Assembly: GCF_017874215.1 (NCBI RefSeq)
Contig: NZ_JAGGLB010000042.1
Location: 1 to 64,000 of the forward strand
Reading direction: 5' to 3'
Source: Paenibacillus eucommiae
Lineage (GTDB): Bacteria; Bacillota; Bacilli; Paenibacillales; NBRC-103111
Length of the DNA: 64,000 nt
Part shown: piece by piece, positions 35,222 to 42,638 of the stretch
Layout: the number at the start of each line of letters is the position of its first letter
Numbering within the stretch: the first letter of the stretch is position 1
Program-made: the position numbers and the translations under genes
The notes under the pieces: generated by a model
Told to the model about the DNA's origin: nothing
Database searches by the model: none
What the model saw: only the letters and a program-made list of their open reading frames with translations

Positions 35222-35323
35222 CACCACTGAAGCTTCATTTTTTGCAATTAATGGAACGTTTATGGGAACTTATAGGGAAATCTATTTGGAATACGGAATT
35301 AGAATGGAAAGGGAGGATATTTC

Positions 35324-35422
35324 ATGATTGTCGCGGCTAATAATTTTAACTTTGATTTAACAATTGAACGGACAACTGAATATCCGGTAACCCCCAGTAT
35401 ATATTCCGGTGTTGATATATAA
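35324..35422 (+). CDS. Probable leader peptide of the exporter operon (32 residues)
   Basis: GGGAGG (35311-35316) lies seven bases before ATG 35324, and the frame MIVAANNFNFDLTIERTTEY... ends at TAA 35420-35422. It is too short for an enzyme and has no membrane helix. It lies between a good promoter and an intrinsic terminator in front of BmrC/BmrD-like genes. In B. subtilis the bmrCD exporter is controlled by a leader peptide, BmrB, whose translation state sets transcription attenuation. By position this is the equivalent, though the peptide sequence is not one I recognise. Confidence 0.6.
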   Translation: MIVAANNFNFDLTIERTTEYPVTPSIYSGVDI

Positions 35423-35547
35423 GTCAGCAGTTATAGACTAAATACTAACTATACGTAGAAGGTGTGGGTTATGGAGTGATCGTAACTTGCACTTTTTTAT
35501 TTTCCATAAAACAAGGGCATATCGCATGAAGCGACGTGCTTTTTTTA
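35383..35547 (+). promoter_or_regulatory. Candidate transcription attenuator with alternative RNA pairings
   Basis: TCCGGTAACCC (35383-35393), inside the leader ORF, can pair with GGGTTATGGA (35466-35475) using one bulge. The same TTATGGA (35469-35475) can instead pair perfectly with TCCATAA (35502-35508), which lies just before the terminator stem. The two pairings exclude each other. A ribosome stalled on the leader ORF would free the second partner and might alter terminator formation at 35516-35546. Confidence 0.5.
35516..35546 (+). terminator. Intrinsic terminator in the exporter leader
   Basis: GGCATATCGC (35516-35525) pairs with GCGACGTGCT (35531-35540) with one A-C mismatch, followed by a seven-T run. 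It is 39 bases before the exporter's first start codon, so it must be passed for expression. Confidence 0.7.
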
Positions 35548-35584
35548 TTTTAAAAAAAGAGGTCTAGGAAAGGAGTGAAGCCCT

Positions 35585-37333
35585 ATGTTTAGCGTGCTGC
35601 ACAAATTAAGCTGGTTTTTTCGGATGTACTGGAAAAGGTATTCGATAGCAATTGTACTGCTTATCATCGTTGGTATTCTAGAAGTAATTCCTCCCAAGCT
35701 GATCGGATATTCTATTGACAGCATTCAAATGGGGACTTTGACGATGGAGCGGCTCACACAGCTGCTGATTTTTTATGGCGTTATTATTATTGCGGGTTAT
35801 GCGCTCACCTATGTTTGGCTGTATCAATTGTTTGGCGGGTCTTTCGTGCTCGAGCGCATTCTCCGTTCCAGACTGATGAAGCAGTTTATCAAAATGACGC
35901 CAACCTTCTATGAGCGCAACCGTACAGGAGATCTTATGGCGAGAGCGACAAATGATCTGCACGCCGTATCAACTACAGCTGGCTTCGGTATTCTTACGCT
36001 GGTGGATTCTACTTTTTTTATGCTGACCATATTGACTGTAATGACATTTTTTGTGAGCTGGAAGCTGACATTGGCCGCGGTGCTGCCTTTGCCGCTGATT
36101 GCCTTGATGGTACAAATCTATGGGCGGAAAATTCACAACCGCTTTATGACGGCGCAGGATGCTTTCGGGGGCATGAACGATGAGGTGCTGGAAAATATTG
36201 CGGGCGTGCGGGTCATCCGTGCATTCGTCCAGGAATCGGCCAGTGAAGCCAAGTTCAAGGCCTTGACCGATGATGTGTACAACAAGAACATTGCGGTAGC
36301 CCGTATTGACTCGCTTTTCGATCCGACGATTAAGATATTGGTAGGTATCAGCTATCTGATTGGGCTCAGCTACGGCGGTTACCTGGTTTTCAATAATGAG
36401 CTAACACTGGGGGAACTGGTCTCCTTCAACGTATTCCTGGGTATGCTGATCTGGCCTATGTTTGCTATTGGCGAGCTTGTGAATATTATGCAGCGGGGTA
36501 ATGCGTCGCTTGATAGGGTAATGGAAACTTTGGGTTATAAACCGGATGTGCAGGATAAGGCTGTAGACCTCAAGGAAGTATCGCAGCCTGATACTATTTG
36601 CTTTGATAAGGTGACCTTCCGTTATCCTTCTTCAGCAAGCGACAATCTGAGCGATGTTTCCTTTAAACTGAACCGCGGCCAGACACTGGGGATCGTGGGA
36701 CGTACCGGAAGCGGCAAGACTACGCTGCTGAAGCAGCTTTTGAGGGAGTACCCGCTAGGGGCCGGAACGATATCGATTTCAGGCGTTCCTATTGAGCAGC
36801 AGCCGTTAGACCGTATCCAAAGCTGGATCGGCTATGTGCCGCAGCAGCCTATTCTTTTCTCTAGGACGGTAAGCGAAAATATCCGTTTCGGACGTAAGGA
36901 TGCAACCGCTGAGGAAGTGCAAAGAGCTCTTGAGCTGGCGGCATTCAGCAAAGATGTGCAGTACCTGCCTGAAGGAATTGAAACGATGGTTGGAGAAAAA
37001 GGCGTCTCCCTATCCGGTGGTCAAAAACAGCGTGTTTCTATGGCCCGGGCGCTTATTGTGGATCCGGAAATCCTGATCCTTGACGATGCGCTGTCAGCAG
37101 TGGATGCAAAGACGGAAGCGGAGATCATCCGCAGCATCCGCAGCGAGCGTGCCGATAAAACAACCTTGATCACAACCCACCGCCTATCTGCTGTGCAGCA
37201 CGCTGACTGGATTCTGGTGCTTGAGTCAGGTGCAGTAATTGAAGAAGGCACGCATGAACAGCTGCTTGAGCTGGGAGGCTGGTATAAGGAGCAGTATGAC
37301 AGGCAGCAGTTGGAGAGCTTAATTGAAGGATAA
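35585..37333 (+). CDS. bmrC: Multidrug ABC exporter half-transporter, BmrC/YheI type
   Basis: A 582-residue fusion of six membrane segments (residues 15-300) and an ATPase domain: Walker A GRTGSGKTT, signature LSGGQ, Walker B LILDDALSAVD. The position after Walker B is aspartate, not the catalytic glutamate, as known for the degenerate half of heterodimeric exporters such as BmrC. The next gene supplies the glutamate. The ribosome site is AAGGAGTGAAG. The pair should export antibiotics or other amphiphiles. Expression is probably set by the leader at 35192-35547. Confidence 0.85.
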   Translation: MFSVLHKLSWFFRMYWKRYSIAIVLLIIVGILEVIPPKLIGYSIDSIQMGTLTMERLTQLLIFYGVIIIAGYALTYVWLYQLFGGSFVLERILRSRLMKQFIKMTPTFYERNRTGDLMARATNDLHAVSTTAGFGILTLVDSTFFMLTILTVMTFFVSWKLTLAAVLPLPLIALMVQIYGRKIHNRFMTAQDAFGGMNDEVLENIAGVRVIRAFVQESASEAKFKALTDDVYNKNIAVARIDSLFDPTIKILVGISYLIGLSYGGYLVFNNELTLGELVSFNVFLGMLIWPMFAIGELVNIMQRGNASLDRVMETLGYKPDVQDKAVDLKEVSQPDTICFDKVTFRYPSSASDNLSDVSFKLNRGQTLGIVGRTGSGKTTLLKQLLREYPLGAGTISISGVPIEQQPLDRIQSWIGYVPQQPILFSRTVSENIRFGRKDATAEEVQRALELAAFSKDVQYLPEGIETMVGEKGVSLSGGQKQRVSMARALIVDPEILILDDALSAVDAKTEAEIIRSIRSERADKTTLITTHRLSAVQHADWILVLESGAVIEEGTHEQLLELGGWYKEQYDRQQLESLIEG

Positions 37334-37412
37334 AATAGGATGAGAGATCAATTGAAGATCAAATGAAGATAAATTGACAGATCTATCGAGGGAAGAAAGA
37401 AGGTGAGGCCTC

Positions 37413-39473
37413 TTGAAAAAACGTACAGGAAAGCGTTTGTTCGAATATGCAATGTTGTTTAAAAAACCAATCCTATTTGCTTTGCTGCTGCTTAGTGCGG
37501 CAGTATCCGTTGAATTGGCAGGCCCTTTTGTCGCGAAGCAAATGATCGACCGCCATATTCTGGGCATAGAATCCCCCTGGTATGAGGCGGACGAAGGCGC
37601 TAGAGCGGTTTCCTACAATGGAGACTGGTACAAAAGAGGGGATCGTCTGGACGAAGGAGAGGCGACCGGTCAGGAAGTCCGCATCCTTCAGGTTGGACGT
37701 AAATTTGTTTTTGTTGACCAGCCGATAAGCTTTGATGGAAGCCGTAAGCTTGAAGGCAGCCAATTAACAATAACCAATGGTAGTAATGAGGCGGTTTATC
37801 CGGCACAAGTGCTTGCTGTTAAGCAGCTCTATGCCTTTTACGAGCCGGAATTCAAAAGTTTGGTGAAGCTGGCTTTTATATATTTTGGCTTGATCGTTAT
37901 CGGTGCATTTTTTTCATATGGAAAAGGTTTATTACTGCAAACTGGTGCGAACCGCATCGTTCAGAAAATGCGCACAGATGTATTTGCCCAAATCCAGCGG
38001 CTGCCAGTTAATTATTTCGATAACCAGCCTGCCGGCAAAATTGTCTCCAGAATTACGAACGATACGGAAGCGGTGCGTGAGCTTTATGTTCAGGTGCTGG
38101 CGAACTTTTTTACAGGCATTATTTATATACTTGGTATTCTTGCAGCTTTGTTCGCGCTCGATTACAGGCTGGCCTTATTCACTCTTCCAATTATTCCTCT
38201 GCTGTATATATGGATTAAGGTTTATCGCAAGTATGCTTCAGCCTTTAATCGTGAAATCCGGGAGCGGTTGGGCAGTATCAATGGGATGATTAATGAGGCT
38301 ATTCAAGGGATGCCGATTATTCAGGCTTTTCGCCGGCAAAAGGAGACGATTCGCGAGTTTGACGAGCTGAACCAGGAGCACTTTTCTTATCAAAGCAAAA
38401 TGCTTACGCTGAACTCGGTCACCTCACACAATCTGGTTCAAGTGTTCCGTAACCTGTTTTTCTTCGGCTTGATCCTGATGGTGGGCGGCGGCTCCCTCGG
38501 TATGGGGATTGTTGTTTCAGTAGGTGTGCTGTACGCCTTCGTGGACTACTTAAACCGGCTGTTCCAGCCCATTGTTGGTATCGTGAATCAGCTGGCTAAT
38601 CTGGAGCAAGCGCTTGTGGCCTCTGACCGCGTATTTGAACTGCTGGATGAAGAGGGAGTAGAGGTATCCACCGAAAGCATGGAGCGCTATAAAGGCAATG
38701 TGAAATTCGAGAATGTTACATTTGCTTACAAAGATGAGGAGTATGTGCTTAAACAGCTTAATTTCGAAGCCAAACAGGGTGAAACTGTGGCTTTAGTTGG
38801 TCATACCGGATCGGGCAAAAGTTCTGTGCTTAACTTGCTTTTCCGCTTTTATGATGTTCGTGAGGGCACTATAAGCATTGATGGCAAGGATGTCAGGGAC
38901 ATCCCGAAGCAAATGCTGCGTCAGCATATGGGCATCGTGCTGCAGGACCCGTTCCTGTTCACGGGAACGATTGCTTCGAATGTGAGCCTGAACGATCCGT
39001 CGGTCTCGCGGGAGCGGGTTCAGCAGGCGCTGCGTGATGTGGGCGCTGAGGAGATGTTCAAGGGGCTGCGTCATGGCATCGATGAGCCGGTTATCGAGAA
39101 GGGCAGCACCCTGTCCGCCGGACAGCGGCAGTTGATCAGCTTCGCCCGGGCGCTGGCCTTCAACCCGGCGATTCTGATCCTCGATGAGGCGACTGCCAGC
39201 ATCGATACGGAAACCGAGGCCGTGATCCAGGCCGCGCTTGAGGTGCTGAAGAAGGGGCGTACCACCTTCATCATTGCCCACAGGCTGTCGACGATCAAGA
39301 GCGCCGACCAGATTCTGGTGCTCGACCACGGTGAGATCGTCGAACGCGGCAACCACGAAGACCTTATGCGGCAGCAAGGTCGGTACTATCAGATGTACCA
39401 GCTGCAGCAGGGACAGAGTGGTTCGGCTTCCGCGGATCAGGCGGAGGCGGAGGTTCTGCCGGCGAGATTGTAG
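37413..39473 (+). CDS. bmrD: Multidrug ABC exporter half-transporter, BmrD/YheH type
   Basis: A 686-residue half-exporter starting at TTG 37413 after AAGGTGAGG. Between the first two membrane segments it has an extra extracellular stretch of about 95 residues (residues 50-145), a known feature of YheH-like partners. The ATPase domain has Walker A GHTGSGKSS, a changed signature LSAGQ, and Walker B LILDEATASID with the catalytic glutamate. Taken with 35585, the canonical site uses this Walker B and the partner's LSGGQ, while the other site is degenerate in both halves. GC rises visibly in the last 500 bases. Confidence 0.86.
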   Translation: MKKRTGKRLFEYAMLFKKPILFALLLLSAAVSVELAGPFVAKQMIDRHILGIESPWYEADEGARAVSYNGDWYKRGDRLDEGEATGQEVRILQVGRKFVFVDQPISFDGSRKLEGSQLTITNGSNEAVYPAQVLAVKQLYAFYEPEFKSLVKLAFIYFGLIVIGAFFSYGKGLLLQTGANRIVQKMRTDVFAQIQRLPVNYFDNQPAGKIVSRITNDTEAVRELYVQVLANFFTGIIYILGILAALFALDYRLALFTLPIIPLLYIWIKVYRKYASAFNREIRERLGSINGMINEAIQGMPIIQAFRRQKETIREFDELNQEHFSYQSKMLTLNSVTSHNLVQVFRNLFFFGLILMVGGGSLGMGIVVSVGVLYAFVDYLNRLFQPIVGIVNQLANLEQALVASDRVFELLDEEGVEVSTESMERYKGNVKFENVTFAYKDEEYVLKQLNFEAKQGETVALVGHTGSGKSSVLNLLFRFYDVREGTISIDGKDVRDIPKQMLRQHMGIVLQDPFLFTGTIASNVSLNDPSVSRERVQQALRDVGAEEMFKGLRHGIDEPVIEKGSTLSAGQRQLISFARALAFNPAILILDEATASIDTETEAVIQAALEVLKKGRTTFIIAHRLSTIKSADQILVLDHGEIVERGNHEDLMRQQGRYYQMYQLQQGQSGSASADQAEAEVLPARL

Positions 39474-39495
39474 CGAGTGGGGTCAAGCGTTTAAC

Positions 39496-39625
39496 GAGTG
39501 TCTAACGAGTGTCTAACGAGCATTTAGCGAGCGTCGAGCAAGCATCCGAGGAGCAGTCTAGCAAGCTAGCAAGCATCTGAGGAGAGCCGAACGAGGTTCT
39601 AACAAGCATCTAATGAGCGTCTAGC
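39496..39625 (+). repeat. Degenerate 11-bp tandem repeat, about 12 units
   Basis: Units begin GAGTGTCTAAC, GAGTGTCTAAC, GAGCATTTAGC, GAGCGTCGAGC, and continue to GAGCGTCTAGC near 39625, nearly all 11 bp with two irregular ones. It occupies the space between two converging genes, where no clear terminator is seen. The 11-bp period is close to one DNA helical turn. Confidence 0.65.
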
Positions 39626-39644
39626 AATGGATAGACTAGAAGGT

Positions 39645-40382
39645 TCAATAAGCTAGACCAACGCGGCAGCCAATGAAATCCTTTTGCTGCAGCTGGGCAT
39701 AGGTGAAATCGGCTGTATCCGCAGTAGAAATTGAGGTACCTCCATCGGGGAGGTAATCTTTTTCGAAGCGGTAGCTGCCGAGCCGTTCACCATCTGGTAA
39801 ATAGGTTGGGCATACTAACGTCCAATCCAGTCCGGAGCAGGCCAGAAGCTCCCAGGCTTTACGGTGCTCCTCAGCTGCACGTGTTGAGGAGCGTCTGGAG
39901 TCCGGCGACTCGTACCGCAGCAAATGGGGGTACTCCCTGCTCTGCAGGATACCGGCCGTGCCGACGGTAATGATACGACGGATGCCCTGTTCCTTCATGA
40001 CAGCTATAAGCAGCGGTATGCTCGTTGTCAGAACCGTCCCCCCGTCCGTTCCCAGGCAGCTAATAACCGCATCAACACCATCAACTGCTAAGCGGAGATC
40101 GGCAAGCAGGCAGGCGTCCCCTTGAAGCAAGGTTAAGCCGCCTGCTTGTATTTTGACCTTTTCAGCGTTTTCAACGTTCTCAAGGTTTTCGACATTCTCA
40201 AGATTTCCGATGTTCCCAATGCTCTCAATGCTCCCAAGATTCCCATTGCTCCCGAGAGTTCTAAGATTTCCGAGATTCCCCAAATTCCTCGCTAATACGC
40301 TTACTCTGTGTCCGTCTGCCAACGCCTGCTCAACAATTTTACTGCCAACACGCCCTGTGCCTCCCAAAATTAACAAATGCAT
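39645..40382 (-). CDS. NAD(P)-binding reductase/epimerase-like protein with a repeat insertion
   Basis: A 245-residue Rossmann-fold protein: GGTGRVGSKI at residues 7-16, then DAVISCLG and IIT.VGTAGI strands, and a tyrosine-containing C-terminal half as in NmrA- or YwnB-like NADH-flavin reductase families. Residues 33-77 are a low-complexity insert (GNLGNL, GNIGNLENVENLENVENAE) encoded by tandem 9-bp units. This lies where the loop after the second strand should be, so the fold may tolerate it. It is a single gene converging on the exporter operon. Confidence 0.78.
   Translation of the reverse strand: MHLLILGGTGRVGSKIVEQALADGHRVSVLARNLGNLGNLRTLGSNGNLGSIESIGNIGNLENVENLENVENAEKVKIQAGGLTLLQGDACLLADLRLAVDGVDAVISCLGTDGGTVLTTSIPLLIAVMKEQGIRRIITVGTAGILQSREYPHLLRYESPDSRRSSTRAAEEHRKAWELLACSGLDWTLVCPTYLPDGERLGSYRFEKDYLPDGGTSISTADTADFTYAQLQQKDFIGCRVGLAY
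40158..40290 (-). repeat. In-frame 9-bp minisatellite inside the reductase gene
   Basis: About 14 degenerate 9-base units (on the + strand GTTCTCAAG, GTTTTCGAC, ATTCTCAAG, ATTTCCGAT, GTTCCCAAT and so on). The period is a multiple of three, so copy-number change keeps the frame. The product is a repeated N-(V/L/I)-(E/G) tripeptide. Confidence 0.75.
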
Positions 40383-40429
40383 CTCTATAATCCCCTGCTT
40401 CCTTCTTCAATTCTTGGCACTCTTTTGCA

Positions 40430-40760
40430 CACTAATGATGAAAAACACGAAAAACATCGCTAAAGAGCCAAATTTTCAGTAATGCCTTTCGTAGCGATGG
40501 AAATGATAGCAGCAGCCTAGCAGCCCGTCTCTCCTGAAAGGAACGTGTGCCCACTTAACGATGTTTTTGATCGTTAAATGAAGTGTTTCAAGTCAAACCG
40601 TCACGTTAACGATGTTTTTTCATCGTTAAAAGCGTGCGGATGGCCTGTTTGGGTGGTAAAAAGGGACGTTAACGATGTTTTTCATCGTTAAAGTAAGGTT
40701 GTGGCGACGCCCCCGGTATTTAACGATGAAAAACATCGTTAAAGTTAAAGTAGAAGCCCG
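40430..40760 (+). repeat. Composite intergenic repeat, copy R5 (palindromes only)
   Basis: Four palindromes in the same order and strand pattern as in copy R2: 40555-40577 (one changed base), 40606-40629, 40669-40691 and 40719-40743, with a decayed fifth near 40432-40465. Linking text such as GCGTGCGGATGGCC also matches R2. The branched hairpin and terminator are absent. Beyond this, up to 41016, I see only a leader for the next gene. Confidence 0.8.
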
Positions 40761-41016
40761 CCCCCAGCCGCTTTATCCGTCTTTCTCATTTTACATGAAC
40801 CTTCGGACATTTAGAAATGCTATCCCTGCTATCCCTAAACAACGGCAGCTGCTTTTTATAAACGATCCTTTACATCTTCTTTTATCATATCCGATTAAAC
40901 GCAACTTTTTACAGTCTGTCATCAGGTTCTCATACTTGATCCTTGTCGTCTAATGAAGCATAATGATCATGTATGAGTGAGCGGCACATTTTTTGGGATA
41001 AGGGGTACTTTTATCG

Positions 41017-41724
41017 ATGAGAATTAATAAATATATAAGTGAGACGGGCATTTGTTCAAGGCGGGAAGCGGACAAGTGGGTTGAAGCGAAGCGTGTTACG
41101 ATCAACGGGCAGATGGCGGAGCTTGGCAGTACGGTGGAGGACGGGGACGAGATTTGTATTGACGGGCGCCCCATCGGCTCCAAGAAACAGCATGTATATA
41201 TTGCTCTGAACAAACCGGTGGGCATTACATGTACGACAGAGGGGCATATTCAAGGCAACATTGTCGATTTCATTGGGCATCCGGAGCGCATTTTTCCTAT
41301 TGGACGTCTGGATAAGGATTCCTCGGGGCTGATTTTGCTTACCAATAATGGTGATATTGTCAATCAGATCCTGCGTGCTGAGAACAATCACGATAAAGAA
41401 TATATTGTAACAGTGAACCGGCCGATAACACCGATGTTTCTGAAAGGAATGGCCAGCGGGGTTAAAATTCTTGGAACCATGACCAAGCCATGCACGCTGC
41501 ATCAAATCGATGACCGTGTGTTTAGAATCATTTTGACTCAAGGCCTCAACCGCCAAATCAGGAGAATGAGCGAAGCGTTCGGTTACCGGGTCGTTAATTT
41601 GCAGCGTGTGCGGATTATGAATATTCATTTGGATGGTCTGAGGAATGGCAAGTGGAGGAACCTTACGACAGAGGAACTGCAAGCACTTATGGCAACCTTG
41701 AAAAGCGACGAGACGAAGATCTGA
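41017..41724 (+). CDS. rluF: RluF/RsuA-family rRNA pseudouridine synthase
   Basis: A 235-residue protein: an N-terminal S4 RNA-binding domain (residues 2-60, INKYISETGICSRREADKWV) and a pseudouridine synthase domain with the catalytic aspartate in FPIGRLDKDSSGLILLTNNG, then KEYIVTVNRPI and GLNRQIRRMSEAFGYRV. The RLDxxSSGL and NRQIRRM motifs place it in the RsuA/RluB/E/F branch. The length and the text RIMNIHLDGLRNGKWR fit RluF, which modifies 23S rRNA near position 2604; the exact target is inferred. ATG follows AAGGGGT. Confidence 0.85.
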   Translation: MRINKYISETGICSRREADKWVEAKRVTINGQMAELGSTVEDGDEICIDGRPIGSKKQHVYIALNKPVGITCTTEGHIQGNIVDFIGHPERIFPIGRLDKDSSGLILLTNNGDIVNQILRAENNHDKEYIVTVNRPITPMFLKGMASGVKILGTMTKPCTLHQIDDRVFRIILTQGLNRQIRRMSEAFGYRVVNLQRVRIMNIHLDGLRNGKWRNLTTEELQALMATLKSDETKI

Positions 41725-42118
41725 CTTTAAACGGTGTAAAGGGTATGACCAATAAGGGATCTCTTCACAGTAATGTATGTGGAAGGGATCTCGTTCTTGT
41801 TGAATATGCCGAAAAATATGGGATTTTGGGGTTTTGTCGTTTTACCGCGATAAAGGATTACAGGGTTAAAATGTTTTAATTATATTCACTATCCTTTTTC
41901 TCAGGAACCAAATGTTAGGGGAGTGTCCACTTGAGAGTGGCTTGAACTATACTACGTTCTGTAACTTAAAATTACATATATTTAAAAAATATATAATAAA
42001 TGGTATAATAAAAGCTTCAAGGAATCTTCATATCAACCAGAAGAAATGATACCCCGAGCAAGTCCCTCTGTATGTATTGTTTATTGTATCAATTATCGAA
42101 AGTTTTGGGGATGATATT
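41725..42118 (+). other. Intergenic region with promoter-like sequence and a repeat fragment
   Basis: No convincing gene is present. A TTCACTATCCTTTTTCTCAGG stretch at about 41886-41906 looks like a decayed piece of the 5' block of the composite repeats (CACTATCCCTTTCTCTCAGG). A very A-T rich stretch at 41970-42012 includes TATAATA and GTATAATAA and probably carries the promoter of the next small gene. Confidence 0.4.
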
Positions 42119-42403
42119 TTGATCATTAAGAAAAAGAGATTAATAGGCAAGATGGCATTGCTGTTATTAGCCGTATATTTCTTGTTTTTTCCTTCTCCAA
42201 CACCTGAATTAGCAGTACGTAAGTATATTTTCTTTTCTCTTCACCCAGTAGTAGCTTTCAGTTCAGATGTTCAAGAAGGAAGTATAAAGAATGACCCGAG
42301 GTATGGGAAGTTATTCTATGTGGATGGCTTATCAAGTTCATATATTTATGTGAAAAAAAATGGATTAGGTTGGCGCGTGACTTCGAGTGGAACAGGTCCA
42401 TAA
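42119..42403 (+). CDS. Small secreted or membrane-anchored protein of unknown function
   Basis: About 94 residues from TTG 42119, with GGGGATG upstream; GTG or ATG codons further up have no ribosome site. A basic N-terminus (IIKKKRLIGK) and one hydrophobic segment (MALLLLAVYFLFF) are followed by a hydrophilic domain (SSDVQEGSIKNDPRYGKLFY, ending VTSSGTGP). It is probably anchored outside the membrane. I do not recognise a family. It stands alone. Confidence 0.55.
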   Translation: MIIKKKRLIGKMALLLLAVYFLFFPSPTPELAVRKYIFFSLHPVVAFSSDVQEGSIKNDPRYGKLFYVDGLSSSYIYVKKNGLGWRVTSSGTGP

Positions 42404-42638
42404 GGTTGCCGGGGCCGCAGGTCTTTGGGTTATTTTTACTCATGTAGGTCAAGTAACGATGCGGTTCATAGCACTATGAAAAGGTTTATGCCAGGTATGT
42501 ATGCATAGATCTTTTTGTTATGGTTTTCGTAACAATTTTTTTATTGTTTCAACACGATATCGCAAGGGTAATGAAAGGAAGCAATACATAACGCAACATC
42601 ACGAACTTATATCTTATTGAAAAAAGGAGAGAAAGCCT

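Noticed and set aside
35252..35343. Second small ORF (30 codons) before the leader ORF in another frame
   Set aside because: No ribosome site at its ATG and it overlaps the ribosome site of the better ORF at 35324.
38793..39377. Minus-strand ORF of 194 residues inside the bmrD-like gene
   Set aside because: Antisense to the conserved ATPase domain, in the GC-rich end where stop codons are rare.
41652..41879. 75-residue ORF after the pseudouridine synthase gene
   Set aside because: Overlaps the previous gene, no ribosome site and no recognisable protein; the region looks intergenic.
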